From Roseobacter sp. (lineage in GTDB: Bacteria > Pseudomonadota > Alphaproteobacteria > Rhodobacterales > Rhodobacteraceae), in NCBI GenBank assembly GCA_024636495.1, contig JAGXGZ010000006.1, positions 1 through 64,000 on the forward strand: a DNA stretch of 64,000 nt, read 5' to 3'. The notes beneath the pieces were generated by a model. That model had not been told where the DNA came from and did no database searches. It was given only the letters and a program-made list of their open reading frames with translations. Shown piece by piece: positions 19,794 to 28,900 of this stretch. The stretch's first letter is position 1, and every line of letters starts with the position of its first letter. Position numbers and translations under genes: made by a program.

Positions 19794-21125
19794 ATGGATT
19801 TATACGACAGTCAGCGGTCGATGCGGCACATGCGCAAGCTTGCGATGCAGCGCGGTGTTGTTGCCATTCTGGATGTAGGCACCTCCAAGATTGCGTGCCT
19901 TGTGCTGCGCTTTGACGGGTCGGGCCGCGTCTCGGACGAAGGCGAGATCGGTTCACTTGCCGGGCAATCCGGTTTTCGGGTGATCGGGGCTGCGACCACG
20001 CGGTCGCGCGGCGTGCGCTTTGGCGAGATTTGCGCGATGCAGGAAACCGAACGCGCCGTGCGCACCGCATTGCAAGCCGCGCAGAAGATGGCGAATATTC
20101 GCGTGGACCATGTGATTGCATGTTTTTCGGGGGCCGAGCCACGCAGCTACGGGCTGGATGCCGAGATTGATCTGGAAGGGCAGGTTGTCTCGGAACAGGA
20201 TGTGGCACAGGTGCTGGCAAGCTGCGATGTTCCCGAATACGGAGAAGACCGCGAGGTGCTGCATGCGCAGCCGGTGAACTTTGCGATTGATAACCGATCA
20301 GGTCTGTCTGATCCGCGCGGGCAATTGGGCAATTCACTGTCGGTCGATATGCATATGCTGACCGTTGATGCGTCCGCCGTGCAGCATCTGGCCCATTGTA
20401 TCAAGCGCTGTGATCTTGAATTGGCAGGCATTGCATCTTCGGCTTATGTGTCTGGTATCTCCGCCTTGGTCGAGGACGAACAAGAGCTGGGGGCCGCCTG
20501 TATTGATTTGGGCGGGGGTTCAACTTCGGTGTCGATCTTTATCCGCAAACATATGATCTATGCCGACAGCGTGCGGATGGGCGGCGATCACATCACCTCG
20601 GATATTTCGATGGGATTGCAGGTGCCCACGGCAAATGCGGAACGGATCAAGACGTTTTACGGGGGCGTTCAGGCCACCGGAATGGACGATCGCGAGATGA
20701 TCGATATCGGCGGCGATACCGGCGATTACGAACACGATCGGCGCACCGTCAGCCGTGCTGAGCTGATCGGCATCATGCGCCCGCGTGTCGAGGAAATTCT
20801 GGAAGAAGTTCGCGCCCGCCTCGACGCCGCAGGCTTTGATCATCTGCCCAGCCAACAGATCGTTTTGACCGGCGGTGGCAGCCAGATCCCCGGTCTTGAT
20901 GGTTTGGCCAGTAAAATCCTAGGCCAGCAGGTCCGCCTAGGCCGCCCGCTGCGTGTGCACGGCCTTCCGCAGGCGGCCACCGGGCCCAGTTTTGCCTCAG
21001 CCGTGGGGTTGGCACTGTTTGCGGCGCACCCGCAGGACGAATGGTGGGACTTTGATATTCCGGCGGATCGCTATCCGGCACGGTCGCTCAAGCGTGCTGT
21101 CAAGTGGTTCCGCGACAACTGGTAA
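19794..21125 (+). CDS. ftsA: Cell division actin-like ATPase FtsA
   Basis: FtsA tethers FtsZ to the membrane. The 443-residue protein has the actin-family phosphate loop VVAILDVGTSKIACLV, the ACIDLGGGSTSVSIF phosphate-2 motif and IVLTGGGSQIPGL. The C-terminal SLKRAVKWFRDNW is the amphipathic membrane-targeting helix. ftsZ follows after 172 nt, enough for its own promoter. Confidence 0.97.
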   Translation: MDLYDSQRSMRHMRKLAMQRGVVAILDVGTSKIACLVLRFDGSGRVSDEGEIGSLAGQSGFRVIGAATTRSRGVRFGEICAMQETERAVRTALQAAQKMANIRVDHVIACFSGAEPRSYGLDAEIDLEGQVVSEQDVAQVLASCDVPEYGEDREVLHAQPVNFAIDNRSGLSDPRGQLGNSLSVDMHMLTVDASAVQHLAHCIKRCDLELAGIASSAYVSGISALVEDEQELGAACIDLGGGSTSVSIFIRKHMIYADSVRMGGDHITSDISMGLQVPTANAERIKTFYGGVQATGMDDREMIDIGGDTGDYEHDRRTVSRAELIGIMRPRVEEILEEVRARLDAAGFDHLPSQQIVLTGGGSQIPGLDGLASKILGQQVRLGRPLRVHGLPQAATGPSFASAVGLALFAAHPQDEWWDFDIPADRYPARSLKRAVKWFRDNW

Positions 21126-21297
21126 CCGCAATATGCGGTGCAAAGGCCGAAATCCGGTGAAAATCGGCAAAAAAACGCCCAGATAATGTGTCAAAATTGT
21201 GTTTTTTGGGTGACGTAAAGCTTTAATCCCTATACGATTAAGAAGATTGAACAAAAAATGCCCCGCAAGTGGGCAAAACAATACAGGCGGACGGCAC
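21126..21297 (+). promoter_or_regulatory. ftsZ leader with inverted repeat
   Basis: The leader is AT-richer than its surroundings and holds an inverted repeat TTAATC and GATTAA around 21222-21240 separated by CCTATAC, plus a run TTTTTT. It is a reasonable place for the ftsZ promoter. The repeat does not fit the CtrA box spacing. No start site can be fixed by eye. Confidence 0.4.
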
Positions 21298-22947
21298 ATG
21301 ACACTTAATCTTTCAATGCCCGGTCAGGGCGACCTGAAACCTCGTATCACCGTTTTTGGTGTTGGTGGTGCAGGCGGCAATGCTGTGAACAACATGATCG
21401 AGAAGAACCTCGATGGTGTTGACTTCGTGGTGGCCAACACGGACGCGCAAGCGTTGCAGCAAGCCAAGGCAGAACACCGCGTTCAGCTGGGGATCAAGGT
21501 CACCGAAGGTCTGGGTGCTGGTGCGCGCGCATCCGTTGGTGCCGCCGCCGCCGAAGAAAGCATTGAGCAGATCGTTGATCATCTTGCCGGTGCGCATATG
21601 TGTTTCATCACAGCCGGTATGGGCGGGGGCACCGGGACGGGTGCCGCGCCGATCATCGCACAAGCCGCCCGCGAATTGGGTGTTCTGACCGTTGGTGTTG
21701 TGACCAAGCCCTTCCAGTTCGAAGGTGCCAAGCGCATGCGTCAGGCCGAAGAAGGCGTCGAAGCGCTGCAAAAGGTTGTCGATACGCTGATCATCATTCC
21801 AAACCAGAACCTGTTCCGTCTGGCGAATGAAAAGACCACATTCACCGAAGCGTTTTCCATGGCGGATGACGTGCTGTACCAAGGTGTTAAAGGCGTGACC
21901 GATCTGATGGTCCGCCCCGGCTTGATCAACCTCGATTTTGCCGACGTTCGTGCCGTGATGGACGAAATGGGCAAAGCGATGATGGGCACAGGCGAAGCCG
22001 AAGGCGAGGATCGCGCGATCCAGGCCGCCGAGAAGGCGATTGCCAACCCGCTGCTGGACGAAATCAGCCTGCGCGGTGCCAAGGGCGTGTTGATCAACAT
22101 CACCGGCGGTCACGATCTGACCTTGTTCGAACTGGACGAAGCGGCCAACCGCATTCGCGAAGAAGTCGATCCAGATGCGAACATCATCGTGGGTTCCACA
22201 TTGGATACCGAGATGGGAGGCATGATGCGCGTGAGCGTTGTGGCCACTGGCATTGATGCGGTTGACGTGAACACCGAAATGCCAGTTCCGCGCCGCTCCA
22301 TGTCAAAGCCTTTGCCGCAAAAGGTGCCGGCACCGATGCCAGCCGCCTTTGAAGAGGCACCGGTTCAGGCACCCGCGCCGATTGCGGCCGAGACCCGCTA
22401 TGAATATCCGCAGCCGCAGCTGTTCGAAGAGGTCGCGTCGCATACCCAAGACGATTATAACGACGATATCTTCGAGGAAGAGGCATCCGACGTAGACGAT
22501 CTGCCACCCCCGGCATACCGTCCCGACGTCGCATCGTTCCAGCCCCGCCGCGAGGAGACCTATCAGCAGCCCGCACAAGAAGCGTTCGTTGCACCGCGTG
22601 CCCCTGCCGCAGGGACACCATCGCCCGAAGCACTGGCGCGTTTGCGTGCTGCTGCGCAAAAGACTGCGGTTGCACCCGGTCAGCAACGCCCGGTCCACCA
22701 AGCGCAACCACAACAGCGCCAGCAACCAAGCGCGACAGATCAGGGCGAGAAGCGGTTTGGCATCAACTCGTTGATCAACCGCATGACTGGCCACGGTAGC
22801 GAAGCCGAGGCGCAGCCGCGCCCGACGCGCCAGCAGCCGCCTGTTCAAACGCGCGCCTCGTCGGCGGCTCCACAGCCCCGTGACGCGCAAGACGAAGATC
22901 AAGAGCGCATCGAGATCCCAGCGTTCCTGCGCCGTCAGGCGAACTAA
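21298..22947 (+). CDS. ftsZ: Cell division GTPase FtsZ
   Basis: FtsZ polymerises into the Z-ring. ATG 21298 gives 549 residues. The tubulin signature GGGTGTG is at 109-115, NTDAQAL and the T7-loop region [11 protein letters not shown] follow. The GTPase core ends near residue 325 and is followed by a very long Pro/Gln/Glu-rich linker of about 200 residues and the conserved C-terminal peptide [13 protein letters not shown] that binds FtsA-type partners. The linker is long compared with the usual 50-100 residues but long linkers occur in alphaproteobacteria. An in-frame ATG-like start upstream at 21247 is not needed. A terminator follows immediately. Confidence 0.98.
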   Translation: MTLNLSMPGQGDLKPRITVFGVGGAGGNAVNNMIEKNLDGVDFVVANTDAQALQQAKAEHRVQLGIKVTEGLGAGARASVGAAAAEESIEQIVDHLAGAHMCFITAGMGGGTGTGAAPIIAQAARELGVLTVGVVTKPFQFEGAKRMRQAEEGVEALQKVVDTLIIIPNQNLFRLANEKTTFTEAFSMADDVLYQGVKGVTDLMVRPGLINLDFADVRAVMDEMGKAMMGTGEAEGEDRAIQAAEKAIANPLLDEISLRGAKGVLINITGGHDLTLFELDEAANRIREEVDPDANIIVGSTLDTEMGGMMRVSVVATGIDAVDVNTEMPVPRRSMSKPLPQKVPAPMPAAFEEAPVQAPAPIAAETRYEYPQPQLFEEVASHTQDDYNDDIFEEEASDVDDLPPPAYRPDVASFQPRREETYQQPAQEAFVAPRAPAAGTPSPEALARLRAAAQKTAVAPGQQRPVHQAQPQQRQQPSATDQGEKRFGINSLINRMTGHGSEAEAQPRPTRQQPPVQTRASSAAPQPRDAQDEDQERIEIPAFLRRQAN

Positions 22948-22976
22948 GACCCTCGAAGACGACCTCGTAGAAGACG

Positions 22977-23005
22977 AAAAAGCTGCCCCTCGGGGTGGCT
23001 TTTTT
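22977..23005 (+). terminator. Terminator after ftsZ
   Basis: A 13-bp stem (22977-22989 with 22992-23004, arms beginning AAAAAGCTGCCCC) contains two G-U pairs, closes a tiny loop and ends in a T-run. It follows the ftsZ stop by about 30 nt and should separate ftsZ from lpxC. Confidence 0.85.
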
Positions 23006-23305
23006 GCTTTTGTGGGGTTGCTGGGGAAGGCATGGATGCGTGAATTTAGTATTAAGGAATGTAATAATTCGTCGAAATGCGTGAGATTGCTTGCAAATTT
23101 CGATCACGCTTTCGCGGTCAATATCGATCCTATCATAGGATAATATTGTTTTTAATCAGCTTGTTGGGGAAACCTAAGCGTGTTTGTGCCCAATTGTAAC
23201 AGGCATGTTTCAGACCGTAGTAATGATTGAGTTGAGCATACTGAACCACGTCGATAGGTCAGAGTTCAACTTAGACAGACGATCTTTGACCATCGAGGTG
23301 CTAAC
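23006..23305 (+). promoter_or_regulatory. lpxC upstream region with palindrome
   Basis: This 300-nt AT-rich gap holds no gene. At 23120-23147 it carries a nested inverted repeat: perfect ATCCTAT and ATAGGAT arms around a single C, flanked by AATAT and ATATT. The right arm includes TAATAT, which could be a -10 element, so an operator over the lpxC promoter is possible. The function is inference. Confidence 0.5.
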
Positions 23306-24229
23306 GTGCAAACAACCATCAAGACAGCGATCAGCTTTAGCGGAAAAGGCCTGCATTCTGGCCTTCCGGCAACTGTAACGATCCGTCCCGCAGGTGTGAA
23401 CCACGGCATCTGGTTCTCGCGCAGCGATCTTGACGTTGGCGATCGGATGATCCCCGCCCGCTGGGACGCCGTGAACCGGTCGCCGCTTTGCACCAAGCTT
23501 GAGAACGCATCGGGCTTGCAGGTGTCGACCGTCGAACATCTGATGGCCGCACTTGCCGGATGTGGTGTTCACAACGCATTGATTGAAATTGACGGCCCCG
23601 AAGTGCCGATCCTTGACGGGTCTGCAGCGCCTTTCGTGCGCGGTATCATGCAGCGCGGTGTGCGCGTTCTGTCGGCACCTGTGATGGCGTTCGAAGTTTT
23701 GAAATCCGTTACCGTAACCGAGGGTGACGCGTCGGCAACAATTGCACCTAGCCATACCATGCAGATCGACTTTGAGATCGACTTCGCGGATGCCGCCATC
23801 GGTAACCAAAAGAAATCGCTGGTCATGAACAACGGATCTTTCGCCCGCGAACTGTGCGACAGCCGCACTTTCTGCCGTCAGGCGGATGTGGATGCGATGC
23901 AGGCCAACGGTCTGGCGCTTGGCGGTAATTCGGGTGAAAACGCCGTTGTATTTGACGGGGACAAAGTGCTCAGCCCCGGTGGATTGCGTTACGCTGATGA
24001 ACCCGTGCGCCACAAAATGCTGGACGCTTTGGGCGATCTTGCGCTGGCAGGTGCCCCGTTGATTGGCCACTATAAAGGCGTGCGCGCAGGCCACACCCTC
24101 ACCAACACGCTGTTGCGCGCGCTTTTCGCGACGCCCGGTGCCGTGCGCTTGGTGGAATGCGACACAGACATGGTTACCCGCCTGCCGGGCTATGGCCTTG
24201 TCTGGGATGAAATCCCTGCTGTTGCCTAA
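23306..24229 (+). CDS. lpxC: UDP-3-O-acyl-N-acetylglucosamine deacetylase LpxC
   Basis: LpxC catalyses the committed, zinc-dependent deacetylation of lipid A synthesis in the cytoplasm. The 307-residue protein starts at GTG 23306. Zinc ligands are visible as H78 in TVEHLMAAL, and H236 and D240 in RHKMLDALGD, with the catalytic H263 in RAGHTLTN. FSGKGLHSG at the start is a family signature. It lies at the end of the dcw cluster, as in many Gram-negatives. Confidence 0.97.
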   Translation: MQTTIKTAISFSGKGLHSGLPATVTIRPAGVNHGIWFSRSDLDVGDRMIPARWDAVNRSPLCTKLENASGLQVSTVEHLMAALAGCGVHNALIEIDGPEVPILDGSAAPFVRGIMQRGVRVLSAPVMAFEVLKSVTVTEGDASATIAPSHTMQIDFEIDFADAAIGNQKKSLVMNNGSFARELCDSRTFCRQADVDAMQANGLALGGNSGENAVVFDGDKVLSPGGLRYADEPVRHKMLDALGDLALAGAPLIGHYKGVRAGHTLTNTLLRALFATPGAVRLVECDTDMVTRLPGYGLVWDEIPAVA

Positions 24230-24417
24230 GCGCCTCGCGTTGTGGAGTTGAAATTCCTGCGCGGCTTGGTTAATCATCTCTTTGATAAGAAAGTCTGCGA
24301 CAGCAAGACTTGGATTTGTGGTGTTAATCACCGTTTTGTTGTGTGATCTATTGTGGTAGTCACAAACAAAGCCGTATCTTAAGATGTGGCTGGTGGAATG
24401 AAGCGAGGGTGTAGGGC

Positions 24418-25290
24418 ATGACAGGTACGATGTCGCGCAAGCGGTTGATCGGTGCAGTATTTGTGATTGCAGCACTTGGGGCTTGTGCGGGTGGCCGCGA
24501 TCCCGGACGTGTGACCAACAGCTTTTTCAACCCGCAGGAAATTCCGCTTGAGACTTACACCGCCGAACAGATCTTCGAGCGGGGGGAGTTCGAGCTTAAC
24601 CGCAAACGGCCTGGCGATGCGGCCGAGTATTTCTCGGAGATCGAACGCCTTTATCCGTATTCCGACTGGGCCAAGCGCGCTTTGATCATGCAGGCCTTTG
24701 CGTTTCACCAAGACAAGGACTATCCCAACAGCCGTTCTGCCGCGCAGCGTTTCATTGATTTCTTCCCCGATGATGATGATGCCGCCTATGCCAGCTATCT
24801 TCTGGCACTCAGCTATTATGACCAGATCGACGAAGTCGGTCGGGATCAGGGTCTGACATTTCAGGCGTTGCAATCCTTGCGTCAGGTGATCGAAAACTAT
24901 CCTGACAGCGAATATGCCCGCTCTGCCGTGTTGAAGTTCGATCTGGCCTTTGACCATCTGGCCGGCAAGGAAATGGAAGTGGGCCGTTACTATCTGCGCC
25001 GTGACCATTATACTGCTGCGATCAACCGCTTCCGGGTCGTGGTCGAAGATTTCCAGACAACCACCCACACCGCAGAAGCATTGCACCGCTTGGTCGAAGC
25101 CTATCTGTCGCTTGGCCTGACGGACGAGGCGCAAACGGCGGGCGCGATCCTTGGCTACAACTACCAGTCCACTGAATGGTACGAGGCAAGCTATAATCTG
25201 CTCACAGGGTCCGGGCTTGAGATGAAATCGTTTGGCAATAACTGGCTAACCGCGATTTACCGTCAAACCATCAAGGGTGAATGGATCTGA
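24418..25290 (+). CDS. bamD: Outer membrane assembly lipoprotein BamD
   Basis: BamD is the essential lipoprotein of the BAM complex that inserts beta-barrel proteins in the outer membrane. The 290-residue protein has a lipoprotein signal with lipobox ALGAC (Cys23) and TPR-like repeats: RGEFELNRKRPGDAAEYFSE, QDKDYPNSRSAAQRF and later YLRRDHYTAAINRF. An ATG at 24430 is a possible alternative start. It is followed after 37 nt by recN; the lpxC-bamD gap of 188 nt probably has its own promoter. Confidence 0.93.
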   Translation: MTGTMSRKRLIGAVFVIAALGACAGGRDPGRVTNSFFNPQEIPLETYTAEQIFERGEFELNRKRPGDAAEYFSEIERLYPYSDWAKRALIMQAFAFHQDKDYPNSRSAAQRFIDFFPDDDDAAYASYLLALSYYDQIDEVGRDQGLTFQALQSLRQVIENYPDSEYARSAVLKFDLAFDHLAGKEMEVGRYYLRRDHYTAAINRFRVVVEDFQTTTHTAEALHRLVEAYLSLGLTDEAQTAGAILGYNYQSTEWYEASYNLLTGSGLEMKSFGNNWLTAIYRQTIKGEWI

Positions 25291-25310
25291 CGAGCTCCGT
25301 CGGCTCGTTT
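25290..25310 (+). terminator. Weak hairpin between bamD and recN
   Basis: ACGAGC and GCTCGT form a 6-bp stem with a 7-nt loop followed by only TTT. It may give partial termination after bamD but is too weak to be sure. Confidence 0.3.
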
Positions 25311-25327
25311 CACACGGAAATTGACCC

Positions 25328-26989
25328 ATGTTACGTGGCCTAGATATTTCAAATATGCTGATCATCGACCGGCTGGAACTTGCGTTTCAGCCGGGTTTGA
25401 ACGTTTTGACCGGCGAAACCGGGGCGGGCAAGTCTATCTTGCTGGACAGTCTTGGCTTTGTGCTGGGCTGGCGCGGTCGCGCCGATCTGGTGCGGCAAGG
25501 GGCCGATCAGGGCGAGGTGACGGCGTGGTTTGATCTGAGCGACACCCATCCAGCCCATGCCGTGTTGGAAGAGGCCGGACTGCCTGACGGGCCCGAGCTG
25601 ATCTTGCGGCGCGTCAACGCGTCGGACGGGCGCAAGACCGCGTGGGTCAACGACCGCCGCTGTTCCGGCGAAGTGCTACGTGCGCTGTCTGAAACACTGG
25701 TCGAGCTGCACGGCCAGCATGATGATCGGGGTTTGCTCGACCCGAAAGGGCACCGCGCCATTCTGGATGACTTTGCCGGAACGGGCGCGCTGCGCGATCA
25801 GGTGCGCCAAGCTTGGTCAGCGCTGGCCGCGGCCCGAAAGGCCGCAGCAAAAGCAGCAGCTGAGCGTGCAGCGATTGCTGCTGAAGAAGAGTTCTTGCGC
25901 CACGCTGTGGGCGAGTTGGACAAACTGAACCCGCAAGCTGGCGAAGAGGCGCAGCTAGATGTGCGCCGCCGCCTGATGCAAAGCGCCGAGAAAATTCGGG
26001 GCGACGTTGTCAACGCCTACGAGATGATGGGCCAAAACGGCGCCGAGACCCAATTGGGGGACGCGCTGCGGTGGCTTGATGGCGTGGCCGACAAAGCTGA
26101 TGGAACGCTCGAGGCACCCATGGCTGCGCTGTCGCGCGCCATGGTAGAGCTGGACGAGGCGATGGAAGGGGTGGTGGCTGCAATCGACAATATGTCGTTC
26201 AATCCGGTCGAGCTGGAAGAAACCGAGGAGCGTTTGTTCGCGATCCGCGCCATGGCCCGCAAGCACGAGGTGCAGGCCGATGATCTGGCAGGCTTTGCCG
26301 ACACTCTGCGGTCCAAGCTGGACGCGCTTGATGCGGGCGAGGCTGCGCAAGCGGGGCTGGAAAAAGCCGTACGTGATGCACAAAGCGCCTATGATGCAGC
26401 GGCGGCGGGACTGACGGCAGCACGCACCAAGGCGGCTGGAAAGCTGGACAAAGCGGTCGGCGCTGAACTTGCGCCGCTCAAGATGGAGCGGGCAGTTTTC
26501 GAGACCCAGATCGCCGCCGAGACGGCCGGCCCAGAGGGCTGTGATGCGGTTTCATTTACCGTGGCGACCAACCCCGGCGCACCTGCGGGGCCTTTGGGCA
26601 AGATCGCATCGGGGGGGGAGTTGAGCCGCTTTTTACTTGCCCTCAAGGTGTGTCTGACCAAAGGGCAAACGGGTCTGACGATGATTTTTGACGAGATTGA
26701 CCGTGGGGTTGGCGGTGCGACAGCCGATGCCGTCGGGCGCCGTCTGGCGGCGCTATCGCAGGGCGAACAGGTGCTTGTCGTAACACACTCGCCGCAGGTG
26801 GCGGCGCTTGGGGCACATCATTGGCGGGTGTCCAAGGCCGTTTCCAAGGGGATGACCCTGTCTACAGTGACACCCTTGTCTGATCTTGAACGGGTGGACG
26901 AGGTTGCGCGCATGTTGTCTGGTGATACCATTACCGACGCGGCCCGCGCCGCCGCCAGAGAGCTTTTGGCCGGTCAGTTTGCAGGCTAG
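25328..26989 (+). CDS. recN: DNA repair ATPase RecN
   Basis: RecN is an SMC-like ATPase acting in double-strand break repair. The 553-residue protein has the Walker A GETGAGKS at 29-36, a coiled-coil rich centre with many Ala/Lys/Glu residues, the ABC signature ASGGELSRFLLALK and Walker B MIFDEIDRGVGG, then VTHSPQVAA. Length is normal. It starts 37 nt after bamD. No LexA-type operator was found by eye in the short leader. Confidence 0.96.
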   Translation: MLRGLDISNMLIIDRLELAFQPGLNVLTGETGAGKSILLDSLGFVLGWRGRADLVRQGADQGEVTAWFDLSDTHPAHAVLEEAGLPDGPELILRRVNASDGRKTAWVNDRRCSGEVLRALSETLVELHGQHDDRGLLDPKGHRAILDDFAGTGALRDQVRQAWSALAAARKAAAKAAAERAAIAAEEEFLRHAVGELDKLNPQAGEEAQLDVRRRLMQSAEKIRGDVVNAYEMMGQNGAETQLGDALRWLDGVADKADGTLEAPMAALSRAMVELDEAMEGVVAAIDNMSFNPVELEETEERLFAIRAMARKHEVQADDLAGFADTLRSKLDALDAGEAAQAGLEKAVRDAQSAYDAAAAGLTAARTKAAGKLDKAVGAELAPLKMERAVFETQIAAETAGPEGCDAVSFTVATNPGAPAGPLGKIASGGELSRFLLALKVCLTKGQTGLTMIFDEIDRGVGGATADAVGRRLAALSQGEQVLVVTHSPQVAALGAHHWRVSKAVSKGMTLSTVTPLSDLERVDEVARMLSGDTITDAARAAARELLAGQFAG

Positions 26990-27067
26990 GTCGGCTTGGG
27001 TATTTGCAGGGGTTTTCCTAAAGGCTCCTCTGGCCTAGACAGAGAACACCCTAGATGAAAAGCAGCT

Positions 27068-28753
27068 GTGCCCGTGAACCCTCGTCCCTACATCACCCAG
27101 CAGTATGACGCCATGCGCACCACCGCGCGGACGGGCTGGAGCGTGCTGCGCGACAAAGGGCCGGGCAAGATCACATTCTGGTTCATCGCCCTTGTCGTTG
27201 GTATTGCTGCGGGCTTTGCCGCGCTGTTTTTTCGCAAGGGAATCAACGCAGTACAAGCGTTTTTGTATGGAACCGAGGACGTCCAGCACCTGCATAGTTT
27301 CATCGGCAGTCTTGAGTGGTATTGGGTCGTTCTGATCCCCACGATAGGCGGGTTTGTGGTGGGGCTGATCCTGCACAATTTTACCAGAGATGCCCGTGCG
27401 CGCAGTGTGGGCGACGTGATTTTGGGTGCGGCGATGCACGAGGGCCGGGTCGAGACGCGGGCGGGTCTGGCCTCGGCGCTGGCGTCGTTGATCACGCTAA
27501 GCACGGGTGGGTCATCGGGGCGGGAAGGGCCCGTCGTGCATTTGGCCGCGGTCATTTCGACCCTTGTAAGCCGCCGGATCAACGCAAGCGGGATCACGGG
27601 GCGCGATCTGCTTGGATGTGCGGTGGCTGCGGCCGTTTCGGCCAGCTTTAACGCGCCGATTGCGGGCGCCCTTTTCGCGCTCGAGGTCGTTTTGCGCCAC
27701 TTTGCCGTTCATGCTTTTGCGCCCATCGTCATTGCCTCGGCGGCGGGGACTGTGATCAACCGGCTTGAATTTGGCGGGCTTACGGAATTTGCGCTACCGA
27801 CGATTGGGGATGTTGCTTTTTATGCAGAACTTCCCGCCTTTTTGTTGCTGGGGCTGACCTGCGGTTTGGTGGCGGTGATCTTGATGCGCAGCATTTTCTG
27901 GGCCGAGGATATCGGCAATTGGATACAGGCCCGTAGCAAGCTGCCGCGCTACCTGCGTCCGGCGGTGGCGGGGGCGTTGCTAGGCGTTATTGCGCTATGG
28001 TTCCCCCATATCATCGGCGTCGGCTATGAGACCACAACGCGTGCGTTGGCGGGCAGCATGGTATTGAACGAGGCTATTGTTTTTGCGTCGCTCAAGATCG
28101 TAGCGGTTTCAATCACGTTGGGTGGCCGGATGGGCGGGGGCGTTTTTTCACCGTCGTTGATGCTGGGGGCGTTGACGGGGCTGGCATTCGGGTTGATCGC
28201 GACAAGCGTGTTTCCCAACGTGTCCGGCGTGACCTCGCTTTATGCGATGGCTGGAATGGGCGCGGTTGCGGCGGCCGTCTTGGGGGCACCGATTTCAACG
28301 ACCCTGATTGTGTTTGAATTAACCGGTGACTGGCAGACCGGACTTGCGGTGATGATTGCAGTCAGCATGTCGACGGCACTGGCGTCTCGCATCGTGGATC
28401 GCAGCTTTTTCTTGACCCAGATGGAGCGGCGCGGCGTGCATCTTGCAGCTGGTCCGCAAGCGTATCTGCTCGCGATGTTCACGGCGGTACGCATGATGCG
28501 CAGCCGTGACGACCCACGCGCCGCCGATGAAGAAACCTGCTGGGCCCTGATCGCAGAGGGGACATATGTCGACGGTTCTTCAACGCTCGAGGCAGCAATG
28601 CCGATCTTTGAGCAGTCCGGTGCCGCCTATATTCCGGTCGTCACGCTCAAGCCTGATTCCCCTCCGGAACTGCTTGGGGCGCTGTTTCATGTGGACGCTC
28701 TGAAGGCCTATAACCGGGCCTTGGCCGAAACGGCCGCCGAAGAACATTCCTGA
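27068..28753 (+). CDS. ClC-family chloride channel or antiporter
   Basis: A 561-residue integral membrane protein of the ClC family, moving chloride or exchanging it with protons. The anion-path motifs are visible: STGGSSGREGPVVHLAA (the GxGREGP-type loop) near 149-156, GGRMGGGVFSPSLMLG near 351, and TLIVFELTGDWQ. About ten hydrophobic helices end near residue 450 and a soluble C-terminal part of about 110 residues resembles a degenerate CBS region. The start is GTG 27068; GTG 27074 is an alternative. It is followed by a 147-nt gap and the RTX gene. Confidence 0.92.
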   Translation: MPVNPRPYITQQYDAMRTTARTGWSVLRDKGPGKITFWFIALVVGIAAGFAALFFRKGINAVQAFLYGTEDVQHLHSFIGSLEWYWVVLIPTIGGFVVGLILHNFTRDARARSVGDVILGAAMHEGRVETRAGLASALASLITLSTGGSSGREGPVVHLAAVISTLVSRRINASGITGRDLLGCAVAAAVSASFNAPIAGALFALEVVLRHFAVHAFAPIVIASAAGTVINRLEFGGLTEFALPTIGDVAFYAELPAFLLLGLTCGLVAVILMRSIFWAEDIGNWIQARSKLPRYLRPAVAGALLGVIALWFPHIIGVGYETTTRALAGSMVLNEAIVFASLKIVAVSITLGGRMGGGVFSPSLMLGALTGLAFGLIATSVFPNVSGVTSLYAMAGMGAVAAAVLGAPISTTLIVFELTGDWQTGLAVMIAVSMSTALASRIVDRSFFLTQMERRGVHLAAGPQAYLLAMFTAVRMMRSRDDPRAADEETCWALIAEGTYVDGSSTLEAAMPIFEQSGAAYIPVVTLKPDSPPELLGALFHVDALKAYNRALAETAAEEHS

Positions 28754-28900
28754 TTGTGCGGCATGTCGATACAATCGGCTCTGCCCCATTACATTGTCTG
28801 TCATTCGTCGCCAAGCATCTGAATTAAGGATATTTTATGGCTTAACAGAGTCTTAGAATGCGTTATTATTTGGATAACTTGATTTTATGGGGATGTAATT

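Noticed and set aside
21222..21240. CtrA box (TTAA-N7-TTAA) before ftsZ
   Set aside because: Two TTAA motifs are present but the spacing is 11, not 7.
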